Below, piece after piece: positions 26,434 to 34,241 of a DNA stretch of 64,000 bases (positions are counted from its first letter, which is position 1; each line of letters begins with the position of its first letter). The position numbers and the translations under genes were made by a program. Below the pieces are notes generated by a model. It was not told where the DNA came from. It did no database searches and saw only the letters and a list, made by a program, of their open reading frames with translations. Origin of the DNA: Actinomadura litoris (GTDB lineage Bacteria > Actinomycetota > Actinomycetes > Streptosporangiales > Streptosporangiaceae); contig NZ_WOFH01000006.1 in the NCBI RefSeq assembly GCF_009733595.1, positions 496,001-560,000 on the forward strand, written 5' to 3'.

Positions 26434-26809
26434 AGGGACACCCCCTCGCGAAGGGCCGCGCGACGTCCGGCGGGAGGCCGGGAAGACGCTCGGCGACCGG
26501 CGCCGGGCATCGCCCGGCGATTTCGCGAAACGCTAATCAGCGCCCGAACAGGGGTCTTGTCACCGGTGGCACGCAACTTGGCTCCGCTTGCACAAGTACC
26601 ATCCGGCGCCGCTCGACCCCCCGGTCAGACGGGTGCCCGATCCCACGAGACGTGTTCTGTACCGCCTTTCACCCCCTCAGGCGCGAGGCGAGGACGGAAG
26701 CGGAAAATGATCGGATGGGTGAAACCGCCGGGATGCAGGCCCGACATACCCGTATCGACGGCTCACACCGAGAGTCCCGTATTCAGCACCGACGACGTTG
26801 GGAGTCCCC
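26434..26809. other. Divergent intergenic region between ABC operon and Nudix gene
   Basis: About 375 bp with no supported gene. The stretch 26560-26610 carries CTTGCACAAG (near palindrome) and the related CAACTTG, a possible operator for the AraC-type regulator of the transport unit. I could not assign promoters with confidence. Confidence 0.4.
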
Positions 26810-27295
26810 GTGAAATGGCTGCCGCCCGAGGAGTACGTGCGGACCCTCCCCAACGCCACCATGTACGCGGCCCTGTACTTCACCGACACCGGGGGCGACC
26901 CTTTCGCCCTCCGGTCGGCGCACGGCGTGGAGACCTGGCAGTTCCCCGGCGGCAACGTCGAGCACGGCGACACGACCCCGTTCGCCACGGCCGTGCGGGA
27001 GTGCCGGGAGGAAACGGGCATCGAGTTCGACGGGCCACCGACCCTGCTCCTCACGCACTTCATCCCGCCCCGCCCGGGTTGGCCGTGCGCGAAGATCGGG
27101 TTCGTCTTCGACGGAGGAGTGCTCACCTCCGCCGAGCTCGACCGGATCGTCCTGGACGCGTCCGAGCACACCGACTGGCTGGTGCAACCCCTCGGCACCT
27201 GGAAGACGATGATGAGCCCGCGCCTGTACACGCGAATCCACGCCCTGCATGAAGCGCGAAAAGGACGGTCCGCGGCGTTCCTCAGCGAACCGTAG
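26810..27295 (+). CDS. Nudix hydrolase-like protein
   Basis: A 161-aa Nudix-fold protein. The Nudix box region reads GGNVEHGDTTPFATAVRECREETGIEF: the RExxEExG half is intact, but the first half has Asp in place of Glu and one extra residue. It would hydrolyse nucleoside-diphosphate-linked compounds if active. GTG 26810 follows GGGAG at 5 nt and is preferred over TTG 26798. It is convergent with the VOC gene, with 2 bp between stops. Confidence 0.75.
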   Translation: MKWLPPEEYVRTLPNATMYAALYFTDTGGDPFALRSAHGVETWQFPGGNVEHGDTTPFATAVRECREETGIEFDGPPTLLLTHFIPPRPGWPCAKIGFVFDGGVLTSAELDRIVLDASEHTDWLVQPLGTWKTMMSPRLYTRIHALHEARKGRSAAFLSEP

Positions 27296-27297
27296 GC

Positions 27298-28038
27298 TCA
27301 GGCCCCGCCGCCGAGGACGCAGAAGTCGTTGCCCTCGGGATCGGCCATGACCGTCCATGAGACCTCGCCCTGGCCGAGGTCGACATCGGTGGCGCCGAGC
27401 CCCCGCAGCCGGGCCACTTCCGCCGCCTGTTCGTCACGGGAGTACGGCAGCAGGTCGATGTGGACGCGGTTCCAGTAGGCCCTCTCGCCGGACTTGCGGA
27501 GGAGCTCCAGATACGGTCCGACACCCTGGGCCGAACGCAGCACCGCGTGCTCGTCGGTCACCTCGACCACGGCCCAGTCCGTCGCCTCGCCCCAGAACCG
27601 CGCCATGGCCCGCGGGTCGGCGCAGTCGACCACCACCGCGGCGATCGGCCCGGTGTCCTGGTAGACGGGCCGGGGCTCCAGGACGCAGAACACGTTGCCC
27701 TCGGGATCGGCCATGACCGTCCACGGAACGTCCCCCTGGCCCACATCGGCGGGCGTGGCCCCGAGCTCCGTCAGGCGCGCGACCAACTCCGCCTGGTGCG
27801 CCTCGGACTTGCTGGCGAGATCGAGGTGAACCCGGTACTTCACGTTCTCGGGATCCGGAACGCCGACGAAATCAACGCACACGGCCGCGGGGTCGGGCCA
27901 GTCGAACCCGATGGGCTCGACGTTGGTCACGCCGGGCGCCTCGTGGGACACGCCCCACCCCAGCGCGTCCGCCCAGAACCGGCCGAGCGCCGCGTCGTCC
28001 CCAGCCTTGAAGTTCACCTGAACAAGCTGCAATGCCAT
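27298..28038 (-). CDS. Two-domain VOC (glyoxalase-like) protein
   Basis: A 246-aa protein made of two tandem glyoxalase-type halves. Half 1 starts LQLVQVNFKAGDDAALGRFWADALGWGV and ends WTVMADPEGNVFCVL; half 2 starts IAAVVVDCADPRAMARFWGEATDWAV and ends WTVMADPEGNDFCVL. The repeat makes a complete metal-binding cleft from one chain. VOC proteins of this 'Glyoxalase_6' style serve as dioxygenase-like enzymes or drug-binding resistance proteins; function here is open. Confidence 0.83.
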   Translation of the reverse strand: MALQLVQVNFKAGDDAALGRFWADALGWGVSHEAPGVTNVEPIGFDWPDPAAVCVDFVGVPDPENVKYRVHLDLASKSEAHQAELVARLTELGATPADVGQGDVPWTVMADPEGNVFCVLEPRPVYQDTGPIAAVVVDCADPRAMARFWGEATDWAVVEVTDEHAVLRSAQGVGPYLELLRKSGERAYWNRVHIDLLPYSRDEQAAEVARLRGLGATDVDLGQGEVSWTVMADPEGNDFCVLGGGA

Positions 28039-28085
28039 GGGTGCTGATCATAAGCCCAACCGGACGATGACCTGCGCCGAAGCCT

Positions 28086-28105
28086 GCCCCCGGGGGAGCG
28101 GGGGC
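28086..28105 (-). terminator. GC hairpin after the small membrane-protein gene
   Basis: GCCCCCG (28086-28092) and CGGGGGC (28099-28105) form a 7-bp stem with a 6-nt loop, 40 bp past the stop of the small membrane-protein gene and before the VOC start. Confidence 0.5.
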
Positions 28106-28144
28106 GTGTCGCCGGGGGTCGCACGTGGTGAAGCCCCCGAGCAC

Positions 28145-28363
28145 CTAGTACCGCCCCAGCCCAAGCGCGGTGCCGTCGCCCTGGGTGCTGACCGCAGCGT
28201 GCCCGGCCGACGCGAGTCCGGCGTGCTCGTGAACGGCGGCGAGGCCGTACTCGATCGCCGTGGCGAACGCCAGCCACCCGCCCAGCACCGCCCCCAGAGC
28301 GACGAGACGCACCCGACCACCCACCCGGCGACCGTCAGCCGACGTCCTGGTCGACATCCTCAT
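28145..28363 (-). CDS. Small one-TM membrane protein, unknown
   Basis: A 72-aa open frame with GGGAGGGG 4 nt before ATG 28363. A basic N-terminus (RTSADGRRVGGRVR) precedes one hydrophobic helix (LVALGAVLGGWLAFATA), then a His-containing tail (VHEHAGLASAGHAAV). Followed by a terminator-like hairpin. I do not recognise the family. It is divergent from the SDR gene and shares its operator region. Confidence 0.5.
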   Translation of the reverse strand: MRMSTRTSADGRRVGGRVRLVALGAVLGGWLAFATAIEYGLAAVHEHAGLASAGHAAVSTQGDGTALGLGRY

Positions 28364-28472
28364 CGAACCCCTCCCGCCTGAAGTGTGAACCGTCCACACC
28401 TGGATAGGCCCGGGGGTTACACCCCAGGCCCCCGCAGGGGACCGATGCCGCCGCAGGTGCGGGTCGGGTTCT

Positions 28473-28521
28473 TGTGTACCGCTCGGTATAGTACCGTCCC
28501 TTCTATATCGTTCGGTACACA
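28473..28521. promoter_or_regulatory. Paired inverted TetR-type operators
   Basis: TGTGTACCGCTCGGTATA (28473-28490) and TATATCGTTCGGTACACA (28504-28521) are the same 18-bp site in opposite orientation; 15 of 18 positions agree after reverse complementing. The core TACCG-n2-CGGTA is a palindrome typical of TetR regulators. The second copy ends just before AACGGAGG of the SDR gene. No TetR gene is adjacent, so the regulator must be encoded elsewhere. Confidence 0.7.
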
Positions 28522-28532
28522 ACGGAGGTCTC

Positions 28533-29276
28533 ATGCTGCTCGACGGTAGGGTCGCGCTGGTCACGGGGGGTTCGAGGGGGATCGGCGCGGCGACGGCGCG
28601 GGCGCTCGCCGAGCAGGGCGCGGACGTCGCGCTCACCTACGCCGCGTCCGCAGACCGGGCGAAGGAGGTCGTCCGCGACGTCGAGCGGGCCGGGCGCAAG
28701 GGCGCCGCCTACCGGGCCGACCAGGCGGATCCGGCGCAGATCGCAGATATGGTCGCCGCCGTCGTGGCGGACTTCGGACGCCTGGACGTGCTGGTCAACA
28801 ACGCCGGTGTGAGCAGCCGGGAGGTCCTCGGGGAGGAGGGCGGTGATCCGGAGGCGCGTGACCGGTTGTACAAGGTGAACCTGAACGGCGTGGTGGCCGC
28901 GATCCGCGCCGCCGCCCCGGTGCTGGGGGAGGGCGGGCGGATCATCACCATCGGGTCCACGCTGTCGGGGCTCGCGCGGTGGCCGGGGATGGCCGACTAC
29001 GCCGCGACCAAGGCCGCGATCATCGGATACAGCAAGGGTGCCGCGCGCGACCTGGGCCGGCGCGGGATCACCGTCAACGTCATCAGGTCGGGCGCGGTGG
29101 CCACCGAGATGAACCCTCCCGAGGGCGAGTTCGCCGACTCCCAGCGCGAGACCAACGCGATGGGGCGCTTCGGACGGCCTGAGGAGATCGCGGCCGGCGT
29201 GGTCTTCCTCGCCGGGCCGGGGGCCTCCTATGTCACCGGCGCCGTCCTCGACATCGACGGCGGATACCTGGCCTGA
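28533..29276 (+). CDS. SDR family oxidoreductase (FabG-like)
   Basis: Classical short-chain dehydrogenase, 247 aa. Cofactor motif TGGSRGIG (11-18), structural LVNNAG near 87, and active-site Ser followed by Tyr-x3-Lys (MADYAATKAAIIGYSKG). C-terminal YVTGAVLDIDGGYLA is typical. Probably NADPH-dependent. AACGGAGG precedes the ATG. The paired TetR operators suggest substrate-induced expression. Confidence 0.9.
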   Translation: MLLDGRVALVTGGSRGIGAATARALAEQGADVALTYAASADRAKEVVRDVERAGRKGAAYRADQADPAQIADMVAAVVADFGRLDVLVNNAGVSSREVLGEEGGDPEARDRLYKVNLNGVVAAIRAAAPVLGEGGRIITIGSTLSGLARWPGMADYAATKAAIIGYSKGAARDLGRRGITVNVIRSGAVATEMNPPEGEFADSQRETNAMGRFGRPEEIAAGVVFLAGPGASYVTGAVLDIDGGYLA

Positions 29277-29282
29277 GCCCTT

Positions 29283-30440
29283 TCAGAGGTAGCCTTTGGC
29301 GATCGCGGTGCCCATCTTGTAGTGGGTGTGCTCCTTCGCCGTGATGTCGACATCGCTCTTGGCGAAGAGGACGACGATGTCCGAGCCGCCGAACTGGAAG
29401 TAGGCGATCTCCGCGCCCTTTTCCACCGTGTCGTTCGGAGCGACCGAGAGGTTCACCGACGAGACCTGCGCCATGCCGATCGGCAGGACCGCGACGAGCC
29501 CGATGGCCGTTTCGAGCACGACGAGACCGCGGGCCTGCGCGAACTGGTATCCCGGGCTGTCGGGGGCGTCCATGAAGTGCTCGTCGGGAGCCTCCATGAC
29601 GCGGATCGCGCTGAGCCGCCTCTGCTGCCCGCCCATCTCCCGATCGAAGGACTTCTGGACGGTGACCTCAAGGTAGACGTCCCCGGGGATCACCTTCGCC
29701 TCAAGCACCTTCCCTCCGACGGGGGCGTGCAGGCGGTGGTAGTCGAGCGGGCTGAGGAACGCGTGCATGAATGTTCCGCCCATGAACCTGCTCGCGTGAT
29801 CGCTGTCCGCCAGGAGTTCCTCCACCGTCCAGTGCAGGCCCTTGAGTGTGATCTTCGAATCGGCGCGGATCTCCCACTGCCCGCCGAACGTGCTGTCGGC
29901 GGGGCTGACGACCACGCTCTCGTCGGAGGGCGCGGCGATGGGCCGGGCACCCGGCTTGACGTGCCGTGCGAAGAACCTGTTGAACGTGGTCCACGCCCCG
30001 CCCGACTCGTCGTACTCGCTCAGGTTGTAGTTCGGGGAGTTCTTGAAGGACTTGAGCGTGTCCGGGGTCAGCGACTTCTCGGTGTCAAGGAATCTGCCCA
30101 TTTCCTTGGCGTAGTCGACCATCCAGTCGGACAGCTTGCTCTCCGGCCTGGCGCCGTCCCTCGGCCGGATGGGGCGCTGCAACTCCCGCACCGTCGGCTG
30201 GTCGAGCAGGAAGTGGAACTTGCAGAGCCGGTTCATGACTTCGTCGCCCTGGGTGTTCTCCTGCGGAGCCCACTTGAGGAAGTCATCGATGAACGTGTAG
30301 TAGTCGTCGATGGAATCGATGTCCCAGTCTTTGATGTCGGCCGCCTTCGCCGAATCAACGGCCTTGTCGAACCTGTCTTTCCAGCCCGGTTCCGTATCGA
30401 TGTAGTTCTTGAGCTTCTTGACGACGTCCGCGTAATCCAA
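29283..30440 (-). CDS. Phosphatidylserine decarboxylase-like enzyme
   Basis: A 385-aa pyruvoyl-type decarboxylase. The N-terminal part (about 20-140: DRFDKAVDSAKAADIKDWDIDS, VRELQRPIRPRDG) resembles the PSD-associated domain. The catalytic part has FNRFFARHVKPGARPI, ADSTFGG, MHAFLSPLDYHRLHAPVGG and the self-cleavage site FQFGGSDIVVLF, where Ser would become the pyruvoyl group. The bacterial consensus there is LGST, so GGSD is a variant. TTG is the only plausible start; GGGGGAG lies very close to it. This type is often a decarboxylase of small amines or of unknown substrates rather than a membrane-lipid enzyme. Confidence 0.8.
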   Translation of the reverse strand: MDYADVVKKLKNYIDTEPGWKDRFDKAVDSAKAADIKDWDIDSIDDYYTFIDDFLKWAPQENTQGDEVMNRLCKFHFLLDQPTVRELQRPIRPRDGARPESKLSDWMVDYAKEMGRFLDTEKSLTPDTLKSFKNSPNYNLSEYDESGGAWTTFNRFFARHVKPGARPIAAPSDESVVVSPADSTFGGQWEIRADSKITLKGLHWTVEELLADSDHASRFMGGTFMHAFLSPLDYHRLHAPVGGKVLEAKVIPGDVYLEVTVQKSFDREMGGQQRRLSAIRVMEAPDEHFMDAPDSPGYQFAQARGLVVLETAIGLVAVLPIGMAQVSSVNLSVAPNDTVEKGAEIAYFQFGGSDIVVLFAKSDVDITAKEHTHYKMGTAIAKGYL

Positions 30441-30724
30441 GGCTCCCCCGAGTGGATGCGGCAGGTGATCATTCGTGATTTTGAACGTAGGTCGGCGGTC
30501 GTTCCGCTGTCAACCGGGGTACGCGGGTCGGGGTTCAGGTGTTATGCCCGAGCTTGACTCGGCCGGCGGTATTCCTTGGCCCGGTGTCGCTGTCCTGTTC
30601 CAGGGCTCGGGGCCATCGGTGCCCGCCCTGTGGGAATGGCCGCCAATTGCAGGCGGTCCCGCACGCAGATTTTCCAGGATCGGGGCATAGGTAAAATCGC
30701 CCGGCCTGCCCGTCCGCGCTTTCG

Positions 30725-31999
30725 TCAGGCCGTGAGGACCGATCGCGCGATCGCCCGGATCTCCTCGTCGGTGAGCAGCCGCCCCAGCGCGTCGAGTTCC
30801 GCGCGGCACCGCGCCATGATGGCCGGGACCAGCGCCGGGTCCGCGTCGATGCCGAGGCGGCGCAGGGTCGCCGCGGTCGTGCGCGGGCCGCTCTGCGGCG
30901 TCAGCGGCACCCGGCGCCGGTTGCCGAACAGGGCGGGTTCGACGCAGTTGTGGAGCAGCGGATCCACCTCGCGCTCCACGGTGACCCAGTCGCCGCCGCC
31001 CCAGCAGAACGCGTCCCGGCCGGTGATCGGCTGGTTCGGCGCCGGAATGTGGCCGGTCAGCTCCGCGCCCATCCGGGCCAACTCGGTCAGGACGTCGAGC
31101 CGGACGCCCGTCCGCACCCCGTACAGCGCCTCGAAGGCGGCGGCGGTCGCGGCGAGGTCGGCGTTCCCCGGTCCCCCGCAGTAGCCGTTCACCGACGACT
31201 CCACCACGGTCGCACCGGCCCGCGCCGCGGCCACGGCGCACGCGACCCCGAGCCCGAAGGTGTTGTGCGGGTGGATCCCGACCTCAAGGTCCGGCGCGGC
31301 CGACTTCGTCACGTGGACGAGCCGTCCGAACGCCTCCGGGCCGACCGCGCCGGGCCCGTCGAACAGGGTGGTCTCGTCGGCGCCCGCTCCGGCCAGGGCC
31401 GACACGGTCTCGGCGAGCCGCTCCTCGTTCAGGTAGGACACCATCGTGAGCGCGGCGGTGACCCGCAGCCCCTGGGCGCGCGCGTGCTTCACCACCGCGA
31501 CCGCTCGCCTGACGACCTCCTCCCGGGACGCGGGGAGGAGCGGATCGTAGATTCCGGCCGCCGGACCGAACCCGGGCACGGAGATCTGCACGGCGTCGTA
31601 TCCGACGTCCCGCGCCAGATCCACGCCCTCCAGGGTGGAAACGAACGGGCAGGACACCACGCAGCCCGGCTGCTCCTCCCTGATCACCGCCAGGTCGGAC
31701 CGGAGCGCGTCGAGGTCGCGGCCCGGCCCCGAGGTCACGATCTCCGGCACCCCCGAGCGGGCCAGCAGCCGCAGGAACGCGGTCTTCGCCTCGCGGGCGA
31801 CCACCACGCCGGGCATCGACTCGATCGCGCGGACGGAGGTGTCGCGCAGCCGGACGTGTTCGGGCAGCACCCCCGTCACCGCCGTGTCGCGGTTCCCCGG
31901 GGCCACCGACCACCGGCCCGGTTCGTACGCGCCGGACGTCCTCGACGCGTCGATGTCCGCGCGGAACCGTTCGATCTGCGCCTCGGTCAGGTCGTCCAT
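30725..31999 (-). CDS. DRE-TIM metallolyase (homocitrate/isopropylmalate synthase-like)
   Basis: A 424-aa TIM-barrel acyltransferase or aldolase of the HMGL/IPMS superfamily. Key residues are VRLRDTSVR near residue 50 (Arg-Asp of the DRE motif), metal ligands HPHNTFGLG (H-x-H) near 244-252 and the flexible loop NGYCGGPGN. It lacks the C-terminal LeuA regulatory domain. The acceptor keto acid is unknown. It lies downstream of an LLM oxidoreductase and a HapK-like gene; a strong terminator separates them, so it probably has its own promoter. Confidence 0.8.
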   Translation of the reverse strand: MDDLTEAQIERFRADIDASRTSGAYEPGRWSVAPGNRDTAVTGVLPEHVRLRDTSVRAIESMPGVVVAREAKTAFLRLLARSGVPEIVTSGPGRDLDALRSDLAVIREEQPGCVVSCPFVSTLEGVDLARDVGYDAVQISVPGFGPAAGIYDPLLPASREEVVRRAVAVVKHARAQGLRVTAALTMVSYLNEERLAETVSALAGAGADETTLFDGPGAVGPEAFGRLVHVTKSAAPDLEVGIHPHNTFGLGVACAVAAARAGATVVESSVNGYCGGPGNADLAATAAAFEALYGVRTGVRLDVLTELARMGAELTGHIPAPNQPITGRDAFCWGGGDWVTVEREVDPLLHNCVEPALFGNRRRVPLTPQSGPRTTAATLRRLGIDADPALVPAIMARCRAELDALGRLLTDEEIRAIARSVLTA

Positions 32000-32190
32000 C
32001 GGCTACCGTCCTCCCCGGCCGGTGAGTTCTGCGGTCACCTCGGCGAACAGGCGGAACCGCAGCGCGTCGCCCGCCGGCACGCGGATACAACTGAAACGCG
32101 GCCCCCCGAGGTCGGTCGTGAGAGCCGGCGCCGGCCAGGTGCGTCACCCGCCGTGGTGTGAACGGCGGATGGACGTACCCGAGCGGAGTG

Positions 32191-32224
32191 GGGGACGGCC
32201 CGGCCCACGGGCCGGGCCGTCCCC
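32191..32224 (-). terminator. Strong terminator after the LLM gene
   Basis: GGGGACGGCCCGGCCC (32191-32206) pairs perfectly with the complementary run 32209-32224 around AC, a 16-bp stem, 4 bp past the stop codon of the LLM gene. Confidence 0.82.
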
Positions 32225-32228
32225 GCCG

Positions 32229-33206
32229 TCATGGGCGGCCCGCTCCGTCCAGCGCGGGGACCAGCTCCCCGAACGCCTCAAGCTGGGCCAGCCGGTCGTA
32301 CATCGGGTAGAGGATCAGCTCGTCCACCCCGGCGTCGAACAGTTCGCCCAGCCGCTCGGCGCAGTGGTCCAGCGGGCCGAAGATGGCGACCCGCTCGGTC
32401 ATGTCGGCCGCGTTGTAGACCGGGTTCCCCCCGTACGCCCGCTCGAACGACGGGATCAGGTGCCGCCGCGCGGTCTCCACGCTGTCCTCGACCGCGAGGT
32501 AGACGCTCTTGGAGACGGTGAAGGTCGCCGGGTCGCGTCCCTCGTCGGCCAGGGCCTGCTGGACGATCTTCAGCTGGTCCAGGAAGTCCTCGGTCGCGAC
32601 GGGCCCGGCTCCGGTCCACCCGTCGGCGATCCGGACGGCGCGCCGCAGCGCGGGCTCGGCGCGGGCCCCGATCCAGATGGGCGGGCCGGGGCGCTGGACC
32701 GGTTCCGGCTGCGACCGGATGCCGGAGAACGAGTACAGCTCCCCGTCGTAGGCGGCCTCGGTCTGGCTCCACAGGGCCCGCATCACGTCGATCCCCTCGA
32801 CCAGCCGGCGCACCGGCCGATCGGTCGGGATGCCCAGCGCGGCGAGGGTCGGCCGGTGGTAGTCGTTGCCGACGCCGAGCCCGACGGTGAGCCGGCCGCG
32901 CGAGAGCTGGTCGATGGTGGCCAGCTCGCGGGCCTGGACGGCCGGGTTCCGCCGTCCGGAGTACAGCACGCCGATGCCCAGCCGCAGCCGCTCGGTGACC
33001 GCCGCCAGGTACGACAGCACGTGCAGCCCGTCGAGCGAGAAGTTGCCGCTGTGCACCGTGTCCTGCGTCCAGATCCCGGCGAAGCCGAGACGCTCCGCGC
33101 TCTGGGCGAACGGCACCAGCAGGTCCGTGTCGGTCGGAGCCCCGACCGAGAGCCGGGACGCCGGCGGTACGACACCGTCCGCGGCGTTGTCAGGCACGGT
33201 TCCCAT
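32229..33206 (-). CDS. LLM-class F420-dependent oxidoreductase
   Basis: A 325-aa luciferase-like enzyme. Motifs: LVPFAQSAERLGFAGIWTQDTVHSGNFSLDG, RLRLGIGVLYSGRRNPAVQARELATIDQLSRGRLTVGLGVGN and a C-terminal HCAERLGELFDAGVDELILYPMYD. Belongs to the F420-dependent group of actinomycetes. It follows the HapK-like gene by 14 bp, so the two form a transcription unit. Sequence similarity with the LLM gene at 16562 is limited to the core. Confidence 0.86.
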   Translation of the reverse strand: MGTVPDNAADGVVPPASRLSVGAPTDTDLLVPFAQSAERLGFAGIWTQDTVHSGNFSLDGLHVLSYLAAVTERLRLGIGVLYSGRRNPAVQARELATIDQLSRGRLTVGLGVGNDYHRPTLAALGIPTDRPVRRLVEGIDVMRALWSQTEAAYDGELYSFSGIRSQPEPVQRPGPPIWIGARAEPALRRAVRIADGWTGAGPVATEDFLDQLKIVQQALADEGRDPATFTVSKSVYLAVEDSVETARRHLIPSFERAYGGNPVYNAADMTERVAIFGPLDHCAERLGELFDAGVDELILYPMYDRLAQLEAFGELVPALDGAGRP

Positions 33207-33220
33207 GTCCCACCACCCCG

Positions 33221-33532
33221 CTATTCGATCTCGCTGCCGAACACGGTGACCGCCGACTCCCGGTCGGCCATCTTGCGGAAACCGGCCACGACCTCGGCCA
33301 TCTCCGGCGTGGTCAGGCACTGCTCCCAGGCCTCCCACGACTCGACCTCGATGTCCTCGACGACGTCCCACGGGGACGGGCCGCCGCGCGACCCGGCGAG
33401 CTGGAGCACACGGAACCGGTGCACGCAGGGCTGCTGCCGTGTGATCGCCTGGTCGACGGTCTTGGACCACTCGACGTACTCCTCGGCTGTCACCCCGGGC
33501 TTCAGCTTGTACAAGCAGTAGACCTTCTGCAC
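33221..33532 (-). CDS. REDY-like HapK / EthD-type small protein
   Basis: A 103-aa ferredoxin-like dimeric alpha-beta barrel. Starts VQKVYCLYKLKPGVTAEEYVEWSKTVDQAI and contains WDVVEDIEVESWEAWEQCLTTPEM, resembling the REDY-like HapK family linked to prodigiosin-type and other secondary metabolism. GTG 33532 has GGAGAG upstream. First gene of a HapK-LLM unit driven by the promoter at 33603-33632. Confidence 0.72.
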   Translation of the reverse strand: MQKVYCLYKLKPGVTAEEYVEWSKTVDQAITRQQPCVHRFRVLQLAGSRGGPSPWDVVEDIEVESWEAWEQCLTTPEMAEVVAGFRKMADRESAVTVFGSEIE

Positions 33533-33602
33533 GCGCGCTCTCCATTCGCTCGGCTGCCGGATGGCCCGCGGTGGGCTCAACGGCCTTTTCGGAGCGGGTT
33601 TG

Positions 33603-33632
33603 AGTATGTGATCCGTGTGTTGTGATTGTCAA
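33603..33632 (-). promoter_or_regulatory. Sigma-70-like promoter for the HapK-LLM unit
   Basis: On the minus strand TTGACA (33632-33627) and CATACT (33608-33603) are separated by 18 bp, about 70 bp upstream of the HapK-like GTG start. Confidence 0.6.
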
Positions 33633-34241
33633 CAGTCAGTGAGGGGGCGTCGCCGGGAGGGCGTCGCGACCCGCCACGATGGTCGGCCCTCGGTCGTGTT
33701 TGTCGTGGTGGGGACGTTGATCTACTCGGCTCTGTCCGGTCTCCGGGGGATGGCGTCGGCCTTGTGGGCCCGCTCCGCAGCACGAGTGGGACAACCGGGT
33801 GCCGCGCGAAGATCGCCGCCCCTGTCCGGCTCGCCCCGCTCGCCGGTCGGGCTCGCCGGGTCGGTGCGCCGGAGGTGCGCGATGTCCCGGTATGCGTTCT
33901 GGGCGAAAACGTCGTCCAGCCTGTTGACCTGCATGTTCGGCAGGTCGTCGTGAGCTCCCTCCTGGACGCCGCCGTCCGGTCCGCCGGTCTGCCGATCGGC
34001 TCCCGATGACCTGGAGAGATCGTCGCACATCCCCGCCGTCCGCTGTGGCGGCCGACTCAACGACTGTCTCCCCGGCGAGACACTTTCGGAAATCCAGGTG
34101 TTGACGTCAACAACAGCCTGTTCGAGGTTTCCGGTGCTCGGCCGGGACCATCTTGGCCAGGGCCGGACGCCGAGGACGAGGCCGGGAGGCCGAACCGCGA
34201 AAGGGGCGGTGAACCCGCGTCCGCGAGCATAAAGTCGGGGC
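33633..34241. other. Intergenic region, no supported gene
   Basis: Overlapping open frames on both strands (such as plus 33615-33953 and minus 33636-34028) have no recognisable sequence and no ribosome binding site. The only notable site is the palindrome at 34099-34112. The region may hold remnants of decayed genes. Confidence 0.45.
34099..34112. promoter_or_regulatory. Perfect palindrome TGTTGACGTCAACA
   Basis: A 14-bp perfect palindrome with the core TGACGTCA, 130 bp upstream of the dehydrogenase at 34242. TTGACG could serve as a -35. A dimeric regulator site is plausible (GntR or MarR style); the regulator is not adjacent. Confidence 0.4.

Noticed and set aside
33615..34028. Overlapping short frames on both strands between HapK-like and dehydrogenase genes
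   Set aside because: No motif, start signal or known family; likely chance frames.
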